Source: JBNLAN01 sp050302175 (GTDB taxonomy: Bacteria; Pseudomonadota; Zetaproteobacteria; Mariprofundales; Mariprofundaceae). From it: DNA of 64,000 bases. Positions 41,877-51,618 of the stretch are shown here, piece after piece. Location of the stretch: the NCBI GenBank assembly GCA_050302175.1, contig JBNLAN010000008.1, positions 81,620 to 145,619 of the forward strand, read 5' to 3'. The notes beneath the pieces were generated by a model. It had not been told where the DNA came from and searched no databases. It saw nothing but the letters and a program-made list of their open reading frames with translations. How positions within the stretch are numbered: the first letter of the stretch is position 1; every line of letters starts with the position of its first letter. The position numbers and the translations under genes are program-made.

Positions 41877-42946
41877 GAGTCAAATGACCTAAGCGCCAAG
41901 CCGATAGGAACAGTCATCATCGGCCCAATCTGCTTTAAGTGCTCAGGATCAAATTTTTTGCTCGACGCATTGATATAATCAAAAGCGTTCAGCAAAGATG
42001 TTTCAATCCCCAGCCTCTCTTCAACTTCATTGGCTATCCCTGGCAATAATGCAGTACCCCCGCTGAGCCATATTTTCTGCACTGGAAATTCAGCGTGGTT
42101 GGCCGAATAAAAGTCGAGTGACCGAACGAGCTCAGAAGTCAGCCCCATATAAAATGTTTCAAGAACCTCGGGGTTAATCTCGGAAAAGCTCTCGCGCTTC
42201 ATCTGCTCTGCGGCCTGGAAACTTATATTATGCTGCTTCTGAATTTCTTCGGTCAGGTTCTGACCACCATAGAACTGATCTCGCACGAAAGCCATTTGGC
42301 CATTTAGCAACACATTCACATTCATCATGTTTGACCCGATATTGATCAGCGCCTCAGCGCGCTGCTCTGCATCATCAACAGCCTGATCTTCCTTTTTACT
42401 CCTCCCAAGCTCAGCAGCATTCTCCAACGCGAATACAGCACAATCAACACAGGTAACCGTCAATCCGGCCTCACTGAGCACAAGCTGGTAGTCCTCGATA
42501 ATTTCACGCTTGCATGCAGCCAACACAACTTCCATTTCGTCGTGTGAATCATTTGCATCACCCAATATCTGAAAATCCAGAAACACATCATCAATGTCGT
42601 AAGGAATATGCTGGTCTGCCTCAAAATCAATCTGAGCCTCTAAATCGAACTCCGTCGTTGCAGGCATTGTCACAGTTTTAATAATCACTGTATTCCCGGA
42701 TACGGCCAGGGCAACATTTCTTGTTGACGGTCTGGCAACCTCAATGGCATCAAGAAGCGCTTGCGAAACAGCCATCGAGTCAATGATCGTATTTTCCACA
42801 ATAGCATCGCGTGGCAATGGTACTATAGACATCGATTTAAGCTGATAACCTGAACGACCACTACGCTCAAGCTCAACAAGCTTGATGCCGGTGGCGCTGA
42901 TATCCACTCCCATCAGCCCTTCGTTTTTACTGGAGAATAAATTCAC
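41873..42946 (-). CDS. pilM: type IV pilus actin-like protein PilM
   Basis: 357 residues from a GTG with AGGAGGGG just upstream. Actin-like ATPase fold: GVDISATGIKLVELERSG, then NTVIIKTVTMPATTEFDLEA, VDCAVFALENAAELGR, a DIG-type NIGSNMMNVNVLLNG, and GGTALLPGIANEVEERLG. Cytoplasmic partner of PilN. It is the first gene of pilMNOQ-aroB and has its own promoter. Confidence 0.95.
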   Translation of the reverse strand: MNLFSSKNEGLMGVDISATGIKLVELERSGRSGYQLKSMSIVPLPRDAIVENTIIDSMAVSQALLDAIEVARPSTRNVALAVSGNTVIIKTVTMPATTEFDLEAQIDFEADQHIPYDIDDVFLDFQILGDANDSHDEMEVVLAACKREIIEDYQLVLSEAGLTVTCVDCAVFALENAAELGRSKKEDQAVDDAEQRAEALINIGSNMMNVNVLLNGQMAFVRDQFYGGQNLTEEIQKQHNISFQAAEQMKRESFSEINPEVLETFYMGLTSELVRSLDFYSANHAEFPVQKIWLSGGTALLPGIANEVEERLGIETSLLNAFDYINASSKKFDPEHLKQIGPMMTVPIGLALRSFDS

Positions 42947-42987
42947 TTCCCCTCCTGCGTTAATGCTATACTCACACAGCTACACGC

Positions 42988-43017
42988 AAGTTACCTTAGA
43001 AAAAAGGATATTGTCAA
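42988..43017 (-). promoter_or_regulatory. sigma-70 promoter for pilMNOQ
   Basis: Minus strand: -35 TTGACA (43017-43012, a perfect match), 18-bp spacer, -10 TAACTT (42993-42988, 3/6). It is 42 bp upstream of the pilM GTG. The next operon (pilY1 cluster) has a terminator just upstream at 43062-43089, which supports an independent start here. Confidence 0.55.
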
Positions 43018-43061
43018 GTTATTCTCGTTTCAACTCTCTGCGCAAGAGCTCGATAAAACCA

Positions 43062-43089
43062 GTAAAAACGCCCAAATATTAATTGGGCG
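43062..43089 (-). terminator. Rho-independent terminator after pilY1
   Basis: Minus strand: stem CGCCCAA / TTGGGCG with a 7-nt loop, followed by TTTTTAC. It lies 48 nt after the pilY1 stop and separates the minor-pilin operon from pilMNOQ. Confidence 0.85.
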
Positions 43090-43136
43090 ACAACGCACTC
43101 TTGGCATTGCCGCCCAATTATCCTTAACGCGTTGCG

Positions 43137-46100
43137 TTATCTAAGCTGCTGCCAGCTTTGCCTGCCTTGTCCACTATCACGCAATACTGCAGGCAGCTCC
43201 GCCAACGAACCAGATGTACCACTGGTGAAGATTTTCAGCGGCACTTCATTTGTTCCCGCCTTAGACGCGAAGGTATCCTTAACAATCGTTAATTCGGAAT
43301 AGATACCGATTGTGGACTTAATGCCGCTGGGACTCGTCGGCAACGCCGCATTAAACGGAGAATATTGAAGCCGCGACCCGGAATTGGCATCCAGGATCAT
43401 CACCCAGCTATCACCACCATACAGACATGGATCCGTTGATGGAATCGTTGTAGTGAAAATGATATGCCCCAGAATCAATAGCGAGTTCGTGACCTGCTTT
43501 TCACCGAAGTTATTGGTGTTCCCAGCCTCCGTATTATACAGATCCATATACCATCCAAGATGCGTGGAGAGCGGGGGCCCAGCTGGCACCCCTGTGGTAT
43601 CATGCCATGCAATAACATTATTGCTGGTGATTCTGTATGCCTCACCTCCGGCGGTGGTTTCCTGAGTGATCTGCTGCTGCAACAGATGGGCCCGCGTGAA
43701 GGCTGAGAAACCTCCTGCCGTACCATTCTTATCCCAGATGCCGTAATAGGTCTGGGTTTGCTGACCTGTATTCAGATTATCATTCGGTTCCAGATATTTG
43801 CCGGTACCAAAATAGACCATATATGAACCGGGAACAGTTGGGTGGTTCCCAACCTGAGGGCGTGTAGTAATTGGCTGCGGTGTACCGCCACTATCGGTTG
43901 CAGTAAACAGCGGAGTCGGCGACGCAGCAGTGCCAAGCGCGGTTGCCCAAACAGCATCGCTCGCATCACTCACATCGAACTTCCAGATATTCCCTTGCAA
44001 ATCGCCAACGTAAATATAATCGATGATTGCGTCCCCATCGACATCGGCTGCCAATGGCGATGCCAATGCATTCGGGGTCGCAACACTTCCCACCATGGTG
44101 TCAAACTTCAGGTAGTCGGTCCCCAAATCCCATTTCCCGTCCGCGATATTCGCATCCAGGAACAGCACGAACAACACACCATGCCCGGTTGTACTGGTCG
44201 CCGCTGCATTACCATCCGACTCGGAGTTATTGAAACCATTCCCCACAATCGCAGCCCAGCGTCCGTTGTGCATACGCACGATTGAGCTACCACTATATGT
44301 ATAGCCTAAGTCCGGATCATCGGCATCGGTGAACTCCCAGAGCACCTTGCTGGCTACAGCCGCCTCATCCACGGCATCAGGCGATGTAACATCCATGGCG
44401 AAATAGCCCTGCCCACCGCCCCGCAAACCACTTACCAGCACCGAATGCCAGGCATTGTTGTAGAATGCGTCAACCACATTCGGGCTTCCATCGACATAAT
44501 AAGCATGCTGATATGCAGCCGAAGTCAGCTGGTTGAGCTTGCCAAAGCGGCCATTAAGAATATCGAGCCTGCCATATACAGATGAGGGGACGTAGGCAAA
44601 CACTTCAGATCCCGAATTTGCATTTCCCGTAGAAGCATCGAAGGCATGCAGCATGCCATCATTGGAACCGACATAAACCCTGCCCGCACGCGTTGCGTTC
44701 GATGTCACGTACGAAGAGTATGGGAAGGCATCTTCCGGCTCCGAAACGGCACCATTCCAGTCGTCCGGATAAAGGTCATTGGTTTGACCAACATACTCTG
44801 GCGCCGAATTCACGATATCACCAAGATAAGAGGAACGGGAACGGAATCCCACGATATCCTGGCCCCGAATATAGTTAAGCCTGTCCTGCCCGATTGCAGT
44901 CGACTGAGTGGTCCCCAAATCGGGATGCGTCATGAAGACGCTCTGTTGATCCACATCGAGATTTGCCCACCTGAACGGCACCGCCGCTCGGGTAGTCGGG
45001 TTAAACGTTGCAATCTTCCGCCCCGTGTCATAATAAGTGGCGTTTCCGTTAAGGTTGTCCGTCAGCACTTGTCCCGCATTCCAGCTAAAATCGGTCAGAC
45101 AGACACTACCTGCCGGCAAAGAGTTACAGGTCACAGGCGGATCTGTCGGGATGCCGGTTGAAATAGGATAGGAGTAGAAACTGCCGGTCCATGTACCGGT
45201 ATCAAACTTACTCTGAAATACACTGATGCCAGCCTGCAGACTGGTTGAACTCAGCGCGACACCGGACGATGATGAGGTACGCGAAGTGATTTCTGTCAGA
45301 AAGGAGCTTAACGCCGTGGAGAACTCTGTCGGGTTCTGAGCACTGAAAAAACCGCCGCGACTGTTCACTGCAGCATGCCACATATCATCAACCTGGTTCG
45401 AGCTTCCGTCAGGCCAGCTGATAGCCCCTACCGTCAATGAATACAGATCGTTGGCAGGCGGTCCGGCATATGGATCTGTCGACGGCGTCAACGATCCGGT
45501 CACACCCAGCCCAACGGTAAAGGTTACCATATGTTGCCAGTAGGCAGGGTCCTGTTCGGTTGTTGGCACCACATTATTCAGATCCCCGCGCAAGTCATGA
45601 TTCCAGAAATACATGGTCATATCCGCCAAAGTATCGGAAAAACCATCCTTATACGGATTGCTCGGTATATACTGATAAGGCGTTGGCGTCGAAATCATCG
45701 GGCCATTACTACCATCCACATTGCCAAAACTCTGGGACGAGCCATTCCAGTAACCGTCCGACATCAAAATGTTGTAACTTTGTCGGCACGCAGCATGTGC
45801 CGTGGTGTCATTGGTGCCTGGCTTGTTGCCCCACGGCCCGCGATTATCGGTGCTCTCGTAATATTGACCAATATAGTTAATGGCACGACGCAAAGGAGTG
45901 CTGCCATTTGTAGTCATACCATACAACTGATTGAACCAGGCGGTTCGGTCGGTTCCGGTAAACTTGCGCACACCTAGAATCACCCCACCCACAGATGAAT
46001 TATCGACACCGCTGGTGGTGGTATTAATACTTGCGAAACCAACACGCATACTGCTTCCCTGCATCGAAAATGCCTTACTAATACCCGCCTTGGCAAGGCG

Positions 46101-46790
46101 CATACGATTTCGATAATAGGTGTACCAGTTGGCAAAGTTCTGGAGCTCTTCTGCATAGGTGCAGGTTGGCGCAGCCGCACAGTCCGTACGACTAGCACCA
46201 CCGGTGTAGCTTGTGACCCCGGGCTGCACCTCGACCAGGGTATAATCGGCAAGCGTACCGGTATTGCCGCCAGCCGCCAGGGTGAAATAGCGTGCCGGCC
46301 AAAACGTTACCGTTGTCTTCTTTTTCCCGCCTGAAGTCACGGTTTTCTGGACTGTGAAATCAATTGATCCACCTGTGGGGGCCATAGCGTCGGACAATGC
46401 TGCATACGGATCAGATGCCGGAAAAAGCGTAGCATCGGAATATGACCACGGCTCATAGGTGACGGTCGGATCATAATAAATCGTATTGTATGCAGACGAG
46501 CGCAGCTGGGCTTCGGAAAGCGTAATCGAAGCATCGAAATCACTGGTAAAGCTACTCCAGCCGCTGTCACTGGTGGGATATTGATCCCCCCCCTTAATAC
46601 TATCCGGCATATATTCCCAGTTCATCGAGCCGGAATCGTCAATAGTGAACATAATGTTCGGATCAGCCACGCCGCCAAGATACAGGGGCTTATTGGGAAG
46701 CTGCACCTGGGCTGCCATACCCGGCACTGCCAGAGAAACCATACATATCAAAAAAACTGCAAAAGGTGCAATCCGTTTATTTACTGTCAT
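43137..46790 (-). CDS. pilY1: type IV pilus adhesin/biogenesis protein PilY1 (PilC family)
   Basis: 1217 residues from the ATG at 46790 (AGGAG upstream). A signal peptide (Val-Pro-Gly-Met-Ala-Ala) is followed by a VWA-type N-terminal half starting DDSGSMNWEYMPD, with the metal-site D-x-S-G-S near residue 50. The C-terminal half (about 650-1180) is the PilC beta-propeller: VYVGSNDGMLHAFDASTG, FAYVPSSVYGRL, VLVSGLRGGGQGYFAMDV and a calcium loop ADVDGDAIIDYIYVGD near residue 915. It sits last in the minor-pilin cluster, as in other bacteria. It promotes pilus extension and can act as a tip adhesin or surface sensor. Confidence 0.93.
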   Translation of the reverse strand: MTVNKRIAPFAVFLICMVSLAVPGMAAQVQLPNKPLYLGGVADPNIMFTIDDSGSMNWEYMPDSIKGGDQYPTSDSGWSSFTSDFDASITLSEAQLRSSAYNTIYYDPTVTYEPWSYSDATLFPASDPYAALSDAMAPTGGSIDFTVQKTVTSGGKKKTTVTFWPARYFTLAAGGNTGTLADYTLVEVQPGVTSYTGGASRTDCAAAPTCTYAEELQNFANWYTYYRNRMRLAKAGISKAFSMQGSSMRVGFASINTTTSGVDNSSVGGVILGVRKFTGTDRTAWFNQLYGMTTNGSTPLRRAINYIGQYYESTDNRGPWGNKPGTNDTTAHAACRQSYNILMSDGYWNGSSQSFGNVDGSNGPMISTPTPYQYIPSNPYKDGFSDTLADMTMYFWNHDLRGDLNNVVPTTEQDPAYWQHMVTFTVGLGVTGSLTPSTDPYAGPPANDLYSLTVGAISWPDGSSNQVDDMWHAAVNSRGGFFSAQNPTEFSTALSSFLTEITSRTSSSSGVALSSTSLQAGISVFQSKFDTGTWTGSFYSYPISTGIPTDPPVTCNSLPAGSVCLTDFSWNAGQVLTDNLNGNATYYDTGRKIATFNPTTRAAVPFRWANLDVDQQSVFMTHPDLGTTQSTAIGQDRLNYIRGQDIVGFRSRSSYLGDIVNSAPEYVGQTNDLYPDDWNGAVSEPEDAFPYSSYVTSNATRAGRVYVGSNDGMLHAFDASTGNANSGSEVFAYVPSSVYGRLDILNGRFGKLNQLTSAAYQHAYYVDGSPNVVDAFYNNAWHSVLVSGLRGGGQGYFAMDVTSPDAVDEAAVASKVLWEFTDADDPDLGYTYSGSSIVRMHNGRWAAIVGNGFNNSESDGNAAATSTTGHGVLFVLFLDANIADGKWDLGTDYLKFDTMVGSVATPNALASPLAADVDGDAIIDYIYVGDLQGNIWKFDVSDASDAVWATALGTAASPTPLFTATDSGGTPQPITTRPQVGNHPTVPGSYMVYFGTGKYLEPNDNLNTGQQTQTYYGIWDKNGTAGGFSAFTRAHLLQQQITQETTAGGEAYRITSNNVIAWHDTTGVPAGPPLSTHLGWYMDLYNTEAGNTNNFGEKQVTNSLLILGHIIFTTTIPSTDPCLYGGDSWVMILDANSGSRLQYSPFNAALPTSPSGIKSTIGIYSELTIVKDTFASKAGTNEVPLKIFTSGTSGSLAELPAVLRDSGQGRQSWQQLR

Positions 46791-46828
46791 AACAATCTCC
46801 TGTGAGCCTCTTACAAAAGCTTCCATTC

Positions 46829-47428
46829 TTAATTTACCACTCTGCCATAAGTAGTCTGAATCACGGTGATCGCGTTGTTTGTGCTCCCGACACCACGGCC
46901 GGTCACACGGAAAAGCTCGCGATTAATCACCGGGCCACCAGTGCCTCTTCCCAGATTACTGTTACCTACAAACTGGCCAACATGCTCTACCACAAACAGA
47001 GGCGCTGCATTAGAACCCGGAATCAATGCTCCTGTCTGCAGGTTCTGGCCTGCATTCCAAAATGCCGGATTAACATAGGCCGTCGTTGAAGCAACAGGCG
47101 CTGATGGTGCTTCCAGTTGCCAGACCACAGCACATGCTGCCGGAGGCGCCGCACAGGGGGCGATCTGAAGTGGATTTGGCAAGGCACCCAGAGCGAGAAC
47201 AAAGTTTTCACCGGAGCGCACCGCAACCTCTGCGGCCTGAAATGAAACCTCCTGGTCTCGCAGGTTGCCCGATGCCTTCGATTGAAATTCGCCGGACTGC
47301 ATTGCCGACATAGCGATCAGTGTCATTATAAACAGAAACAACAACACCGTAATCAAGGCGATGCCTTTCTGCCGGTCATGCATCACATCCGAATGGGATG
47401 GAGGGGTTGCCTTCAACATATTCTGCAT
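46829..47428 (-). CDS. pilX: type IV minor pilin PilX
   Basis: 199 residues with GAGG upstream. Class III leader ending Arg-Gln-Lys-Gly before IALITVLLFLFIMTLIAMSA, with Thr in place of the Glu5 common to other pilins, as is usual for PilX. The conserved SKASGNLRDQEVSFQAAEVAV follows. It lies between pilW and pilY1. Shows the PilX N-terminal and C-terminal pattern. Confidence 0.88.
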   Translation of the reverse strand: MQNMLKATPPSHSDVMHDRQKGIALITVLLFLFIMTLIAMSAMQSGEFQSKASGNLRDQEVSFQAAEVAVRSGENFVLALGALPNPLQIAPCAAPPAACAVVWQLEAPSAPVASTTAYVNPAFWNAGQNLQTGALIPGSNAAPLFVVEHVGQFVGNSNLGRGTGGPVINRELFRVTGRGVGSTNNAITVIQTTYGRVVN

Positions 47429-47437
47429 ATTATTTCC

Positions 47438-48241
47438 TCACCTTACCCGGTTTCTTAGCCCAATAGTAGTGGTGAAAATCTGCCGCTTGAGTCCATCAGT
47501 AAATGGTTTTGGAGCCGCATCCAGCAAAGTGAGCGTCTGACTGGTCGCACCCGGAACAGGGGTAATACTATTGAACAGCAGTGAAATGCGGACGCTGACC
47601 ACATTGGGCCAGTCAGCTGCTGCCACCCCTGCCGCATTCACATAACGATTGGCCAGCAGATCCGCATCAGTATCCACACCATAAAGCACCTGCATATCAT
47701 CGACCCCGTCTACGATAGGCTGATCCGACCCCGCCCCAAGACTGGTCCAGCAATGCAGACTTTGGTCATCGCGCACATAAAAGGTGTTGACGGCGGTTAC
47801 ACCACCGGGAATCACCGTGCCCAGGCAATCCGTGGTAAGTGTGCCGTCCCCCTGATAGCGCACACTCAGTGAATCGGTCGCGGGCAACACATTCGCACCT
47901 GCAACCACATCGTTTGTGCCTGTAAGTACCTGAGAGACTGCCGGGAAAGCAGGGTTTGTCTGCCCCCCTGCCCCTCCTGCAACTGGGAAAGCGGCAGCAG
48001 CAGTCTGAAGAGTATTCGCCCGGTAGCCGGCCTGACGCACAGCGTGCTTGATGATTTCCAGCGAAAACCGTGCATTTTCCTGAATATCACCCTGCCCCTG
48101 TACAAGCGTGTAAGTGCGCTGGGCAGCTATAAAGTTTTGGTATACGGCTATCATCAAAACACTGCCAAGCAATAGCGCCACCATAATCTCCATCAGCGTG
48201 AAGCCGGCCTCAAATCTCATTTTTTTTACTGGCATTCTCAT
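47438..48241 (-). CDS. pilW: type IV minor pilin PilW
   Basis: 267 residues. Leader MRMPVKKMRFEAG before FTLMEIMVALLLGSVLMIAV. ENARFSLEIIKHAVRQAGYRA is the PilW signature, and VDGVDDMQVLYGVDTDADLL and a C-terminal TTTIGLRNR also fit. It overlaps pilV by 4 bp. Confidence 0.9.
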   Translation of the reverse strand: MRMPVKKMRFEAGFTLMEIMVALLLGSVLMIAVYQNFIAAQRTYTLVQGQGDIQENARFSLEIIKHAVRQAGYRANTLQTAAAAFPVAGGAGGQTNPAFPAVSQVLTGTNDVVAGANVLPATDSLSVRYQGDGTLTTDCLGTVIPGGVTAVNTFYVRDDQSLHCWTSLGAGSDQPIVDGVDDMQVLYGVDTDADLLANRYVNAAGVAAADWPNVVSVRISLLFNSITPVPGATSQTLTLLDAAPKPFTDGLKRQIFTTTIGLRNRVR

Positions 48242-48693
48242 GGCGTCACACTCACCCTATAAGTGCTCTGGCCCAAGCGTCCTGTCCAGCTAATAGTTAT
48301 CAGATACGGAGGGCCTGCCGCACTAATCGAGGCTGTCCCGCCAGGCAGCCCACCTACACTAATCAGCCACTGTGAAACATCGAAAGCGGCCATCGCAGCC
48401 GTAGCACAATTAGCTCCAGCCCCCTCACAACTGGCGGCTACAGCGGGAGGGCTCGCGGCACCTGCGTAAACAGCCAAACTTGCGGCATTATTATTGGAAC
48501 GCATACGATCTGAAATATCGTCTGCCAGCACAATAGCCTGACTACGCAAATATGCATCGCCATTTCCCTTCAGCCCCATACCTTGCAGAGCAGCCAGGCC
48601 GAGCAGGCCGACAGAAAAAATAACCATCGCCACCATGATCTCCATCAGCGTGAATCCCGCAGCGGTTTGGTATTTCCCACGAATCATGGACAT
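48238..48693 (-). CDS. pilV: type IV minor pilin PilV
   Basis: 151 residues. Leader ends Ala-Ala-Gly before FTLMEIMVAMVIFSVGLLGLA; the Val-Gly-Leu-Leu-Gly-Leu-Ala after the pilin motif is typical of PilV. QAIVLADDISDRMRSN follows. The start overlaps the fimT-like gene by 10 bp, and the stop overlaps pilW. Confidence 0.88.
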   Translation of the reverse strand: MSMIRGKYQTAAGFTLMEIMVAMVIFSVGLLGLAALQGMGLKGNGDAYLRSQAIVLADDISDRMRSNNNAASLAVYAGAASPPAVAASCEGAGANCATAAMAAFDVSQWLISVGGLPGGTASISAAGPPYLITISWTGRLGQSTYRVSVTP

Positions 48694-49268
48694 ACGACCG
48701 CCGTCCCCGGGCCGCCGCGACGTATACGTCCGCTCACAGCCGTCACAATCGTGCGTGAACCCGGAATGCCACGGGCATCACAAACCCTGAGTGTTCCGTT
48801 AAACCCGAGCGAATAGCCGCGTGAATTATAAGTAACCCGGTTTGTCACATTTCCGTTTCCGCGCAGAGTGGTTCCGGTTGACAAGGACATATGGCGATTA
48901 ATAATCGCCTCCCCTGCATCAACAACACCGTTATTGTTTGCATCCCTGAACACGATCCAGCCAAACTCCCAGGCACCAGCCACAACGCCACCGCAAGTTG
49001 CACCATCTGAACTGCGGCAAACTGTCACGTTTGAACGAGTTTTAATCGCCTCCCCACGGGCAAATTGCAGAACACCAACAAGCTCATTAACGACTGCTCT
49101 TTGCCGGGAATTTTGGCGCATTTCGCCAATATTCGGTGCCACAACTGCAAAAACGATCAATAACATCGCAATAGTTACCATCATTTCAATCAACGTGAAC
49201 CCCACCTCGCGGCCTTGCAAACAGGGCCAACCACAACCTAGACTTGGGCGAATGCGAAATCTTTCCAT
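48684..49268 (-). CDS. fimT: FimT/FimU-type minor pilin (GspH/FimT family)
   Basis: 194 residues from the ATG at 49268, or shorter from a TTG at 49220. The prepilin motif is REVG before FTLIEMMVTIAMLLIVFAVV. The typical FimT run NSRQRAVVNELVGVLQFARGEAIK follows, then the CRS motif VCRSSDG and a GFNGTLRVCDARG end with two Cys. The longer start would give an unusually long leader and overlaps the 5' end of the divergent mrcA gene by 17 bp, so the start is uncertain. First gene of the minor-pilin operon. Confidence 0.82.
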   Translation of the reverse strand: MERFRIRPSLGCGWPCLQGREVGFTLIEMMVTIAMLLIVFAVVAPNIGEMRQNSRQRAVVNELVGVLQFARGEAIKTRSNVTVCRSSDGATCGGVVAGAWEFGWIVFRDANNNGVVDAGEAIINRHMSLSTGTTLRGNGNVTNRVTYNSRGYSLGFNGTLRVCDARGIPGSRTIVTAVSGRIRRGGPGTAVVCP

Positions 49269-51618
49269 CGTGCTAAAACTAAGCCTCTCTGCGGCAATAT
49301 TTGCCGTGATTTTAATCACAATAGGTTACCTCTATTTCTCTGGCAATATGCCTAAGCTGGATACTCTAGCACAATATCAGCCGGCACAAGTGAGCCGCAT
49401 CTACAACACAGATGGCGAACTCATTGCCGAGTATGCTGATGAGCACCGCATTCTTGTTCCCCTGCATAAAATACCGGACCAGCTCAAGAATGCTTTTCTG
49501 GCTGCCGAAGACGCATATTTTTATCAACACCCGGGCATCAACCCGGCCCGCATTCTGGCAGCAGCCATTGCCAACCTGCGCGCCGGACACACCGTGCAGG
49601 GTGGCAGCACCATCACGCAGCAGGTTGCAAAAAACTTTCTGCTGACTTCCGAACGCACATATACCCGAAAAATTCGTGAGATCATTCTCTCCTATCGCAT
49701 CGAGCAGGCTTTTAGCAAAGATGAGATTCTGTTCTTATACCTGAATCATATCTACCTCGGCAGGGGTGCCTATGGTGTAGCCTCTGCGGCCTGGCGGTAC
49801 TTTGGTAAAAGTCTGGATGAACTAACTCTTGGCGAATGCGCCGTATTGGCGGGCTTGCCAAAAGCGCCGGGGAAATATGCCCCGCACCTGAATCCCGAGC
49901 AGGCCATACAGCGAAGAAATACGGTTCTCAACATGATGGTCGAGAATGGATTTGCAGAGCCTGAATCCATTCAGGAAGCGCTGGTCGAACCACTTGTGGT
50001 TGCTCCGCTGCAACACAATAAACTGGTTAATGCATATGCAAACACAGTCTACCAGCAGCTTACCGAGGCGTATGGAGATGCAACTATTCGCAAACAAGGT
50101 CTGACCGTCATCCTCCCCTACCAGCCGCGATATGAAGAGGCGGCAATTCGTGCACTGCAAAAGAATGTGCTGGAAGTTGAGCAGCGCCAGTTTTATCGCC
50201 CGCCCGCACAACACCCCGCCGACACCTGGCCTGAATTGCTTGAAAAATGGGCGGATCGCTTAACTGAAAGACACTCTGAAAAACCCTTCAAGCCTGCAGA
50301 AAGTGAGATTTTTCCTGCCCTGATTGAGAAGGTAAACAGGAATGGCTCGTTGATCGCCAACGATGGTATCCAGCGCTGGGACATCCCCAAACCCGACTGG
50401 CACTGGGATAGCCAATCCGACAAACCAGCATCCGAAAGGCGCTACAAATGGAAAGCAGGCGATGAAATCCTGCTGCAAGGCACAGGAGATGGCGGAGTTC
50501 GCCTCACGCAAAAACCATCGGTCGAAGCTGCCCTGTATAGTGTCGACTTGGAAAAGGGCACGCTTTTAGCAAGTGTCGGTGGCTTCGACTACACCCTTGG
50601 CGATTTTGATCGCGTCAGCCAGGCTCTTAGACAACCGGGCTCTTCATTCAAGCCATTTCTTTATGCAACGGCAATGGAGCAAGGCATGACTCCCGCCAGC
50701 ATCGTGATGGACTCGCCGCTTGTTTTTGATAGCAAGGAAGGTGATAACTTCTGGCGCCCCGAAAACTACATGAATCAATTTGCCGGGCCGGTAACCCTGC
50801 GCGATGCCCTTGAACACTCGCGCAACATGGCTGCCATCAAATTACTACAGGACATCGGCATCCACACATTCCAGGCATCACTCTCCCGCTACCCATTTAA
50901 CCGCGAATTCCCGTCACAACTATCGATTGCCCTCGGCACCACCGAGGTAACCCTGAAAGAGCTGGCTGAAAGCTATATTGTTCTTGCCAGCCAGGGTAAA
51001 AAATGGACGCCGGTGAGTATTCAGCAAGTACAGGATCGAACCGGAAAAACCCTGCATCGTTCCGTTGCAGGCCACCGCTGCCAGGTTTGTCACGCAGACC
51101 CGGTGCTTGCGACTGGACCAGCAATGCAGCCTTCCGAGCAAGTTCTCGATCCAACCAGTACATTCCTTACCGTCAACATGATGAAGGGCGTAGTGGAACG
51201 AGGCACAGGCTGGCGCGCCAAAGCCTTGGGGCGTCCATCCGCAGGTAAAACAGGCACCACCAATCAGCAGGTGGATGCATGGTATATGGGCTTTACCCCT
51301 CAGGTTCTGACCGGCGTCTGGGTCGGGCGCGACACACCTGAAAGCATGGGGCACAGTGAAACCGGCTCAAAGGCTGCCCTTCCGATCTGGGTCGATGCCA
51401 TGCAGGCATTCGAAAAAGATCGCCCGGTTGTCGATTTTACTCCTACAGATGATATCGAATGGGTCGCTATTGACCGAAAAACCGGCAAACTGGCCTCTGC
51501 AGAAACCGAAAACCCATTGCTGGAGTCCTTCCGGATCGGCACTGCGCCAACCGAAGAGAGCGCGACTTCGGAAAATACAGAAAACACCAGTGAAGAGGAC
51601 TTTTTCTCTATCCAGTAA
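49252..51618 (+). CDS. mrcA: penicillin-binding protein 1A (transglycosylase/transpeptidase)
   Basis: 788 residues from the ATG at 49252, the last start that keeps the membrane helix (about 8-29). GT51 domain with EDAYFYQHPGIN (catalytic Glu86), QGGSTITQQVAKNFLL and RKIREIILSYRIEQ. OB-like insert (about 325-420). Transpeptidase with S464-S-F-K467, SRN, and K666-T-G668 (AGKTGTTNQQVDAWYMGF). An insert before the KTG region carries C610-Q-V-C613-H614, a heme-c-type CXXCH, exposed in the periplasm. The Glu/Thr/Ser-rich tail is disordered. It converges on cimA with an 11-bp overlap. Confidence 0.95.
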   Translation: MRNLSIVLKLSLSAAIFAVILITIGYLYFSGNMPKLDTLAQYQPAQVSRIYNTDGELIAEYADEHRILVPLHKIPDQLKNAFLAAEDAYFYQHPGINPARILAAAIANLRAGHTVQGGSTITQQVAKNFLLTSERTYTRKIREIILSYRIEQAFSKDEILFLYLNHIYLGRGAYGVASAAWRYFGKSLDELTLGECAVLAGLPKAPGKYAPHLNPEQAIQRRNTVLNMMVENGFAEPESIQEALVEPLVVAPLQHNKLVNAYANTVYQQLTEAYGDATIRKQGLTVILPYQPRYEEAAIRALQKNVLEVEQRQFYRPPAQHPADTWPELLEKWADRLTERHSEKPFKPAESEIFPALIEKVNRNGSLIANDGIQRWDIPKPDWHWDSQSDKPASERRYKWKAGDEILLQGTGDGGVRLTQKPSVEAALYSVDLEKGTLLASVGGFDYTLGDFDRVSQALRQPGSSFKPFLYATAMEQGMTPASIVMDSPLVFDSKEGDNFWRPENYMNQFAGPVTLRDALEHSRNMAAIKLLQDIGIHTFQASLSRYPFNREFPSQLSIALGTTEVTLKELAESYIVLASQGKKWTPVSIQQVQDRTGKTLHRSVAGHRCQVCHADPVLATGPAMQPSEQVLDPTSTFLTVNMMKGVVERGTGWRAKALGRPSAGKTGTTNQQVDAWYMGFTPQVLTGVWVGRDTPESMGHSETGSKAALPIWVDAMQAFEKDRPVVDFTPTDDIEWVAIDRKTGKLASAETENPLLESFRIGTAPTEESATSENTENTSEEDFFSIQ

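Noticed and set aside
48868..49251. Open frame upstream of mrcA that could lengthen PBP1A by 128 residues
   Set aside because: The region is the fimT-like gene on the other strand, and the added residues have no PBP features. The membrane helix begins right after the ATG at 49252.
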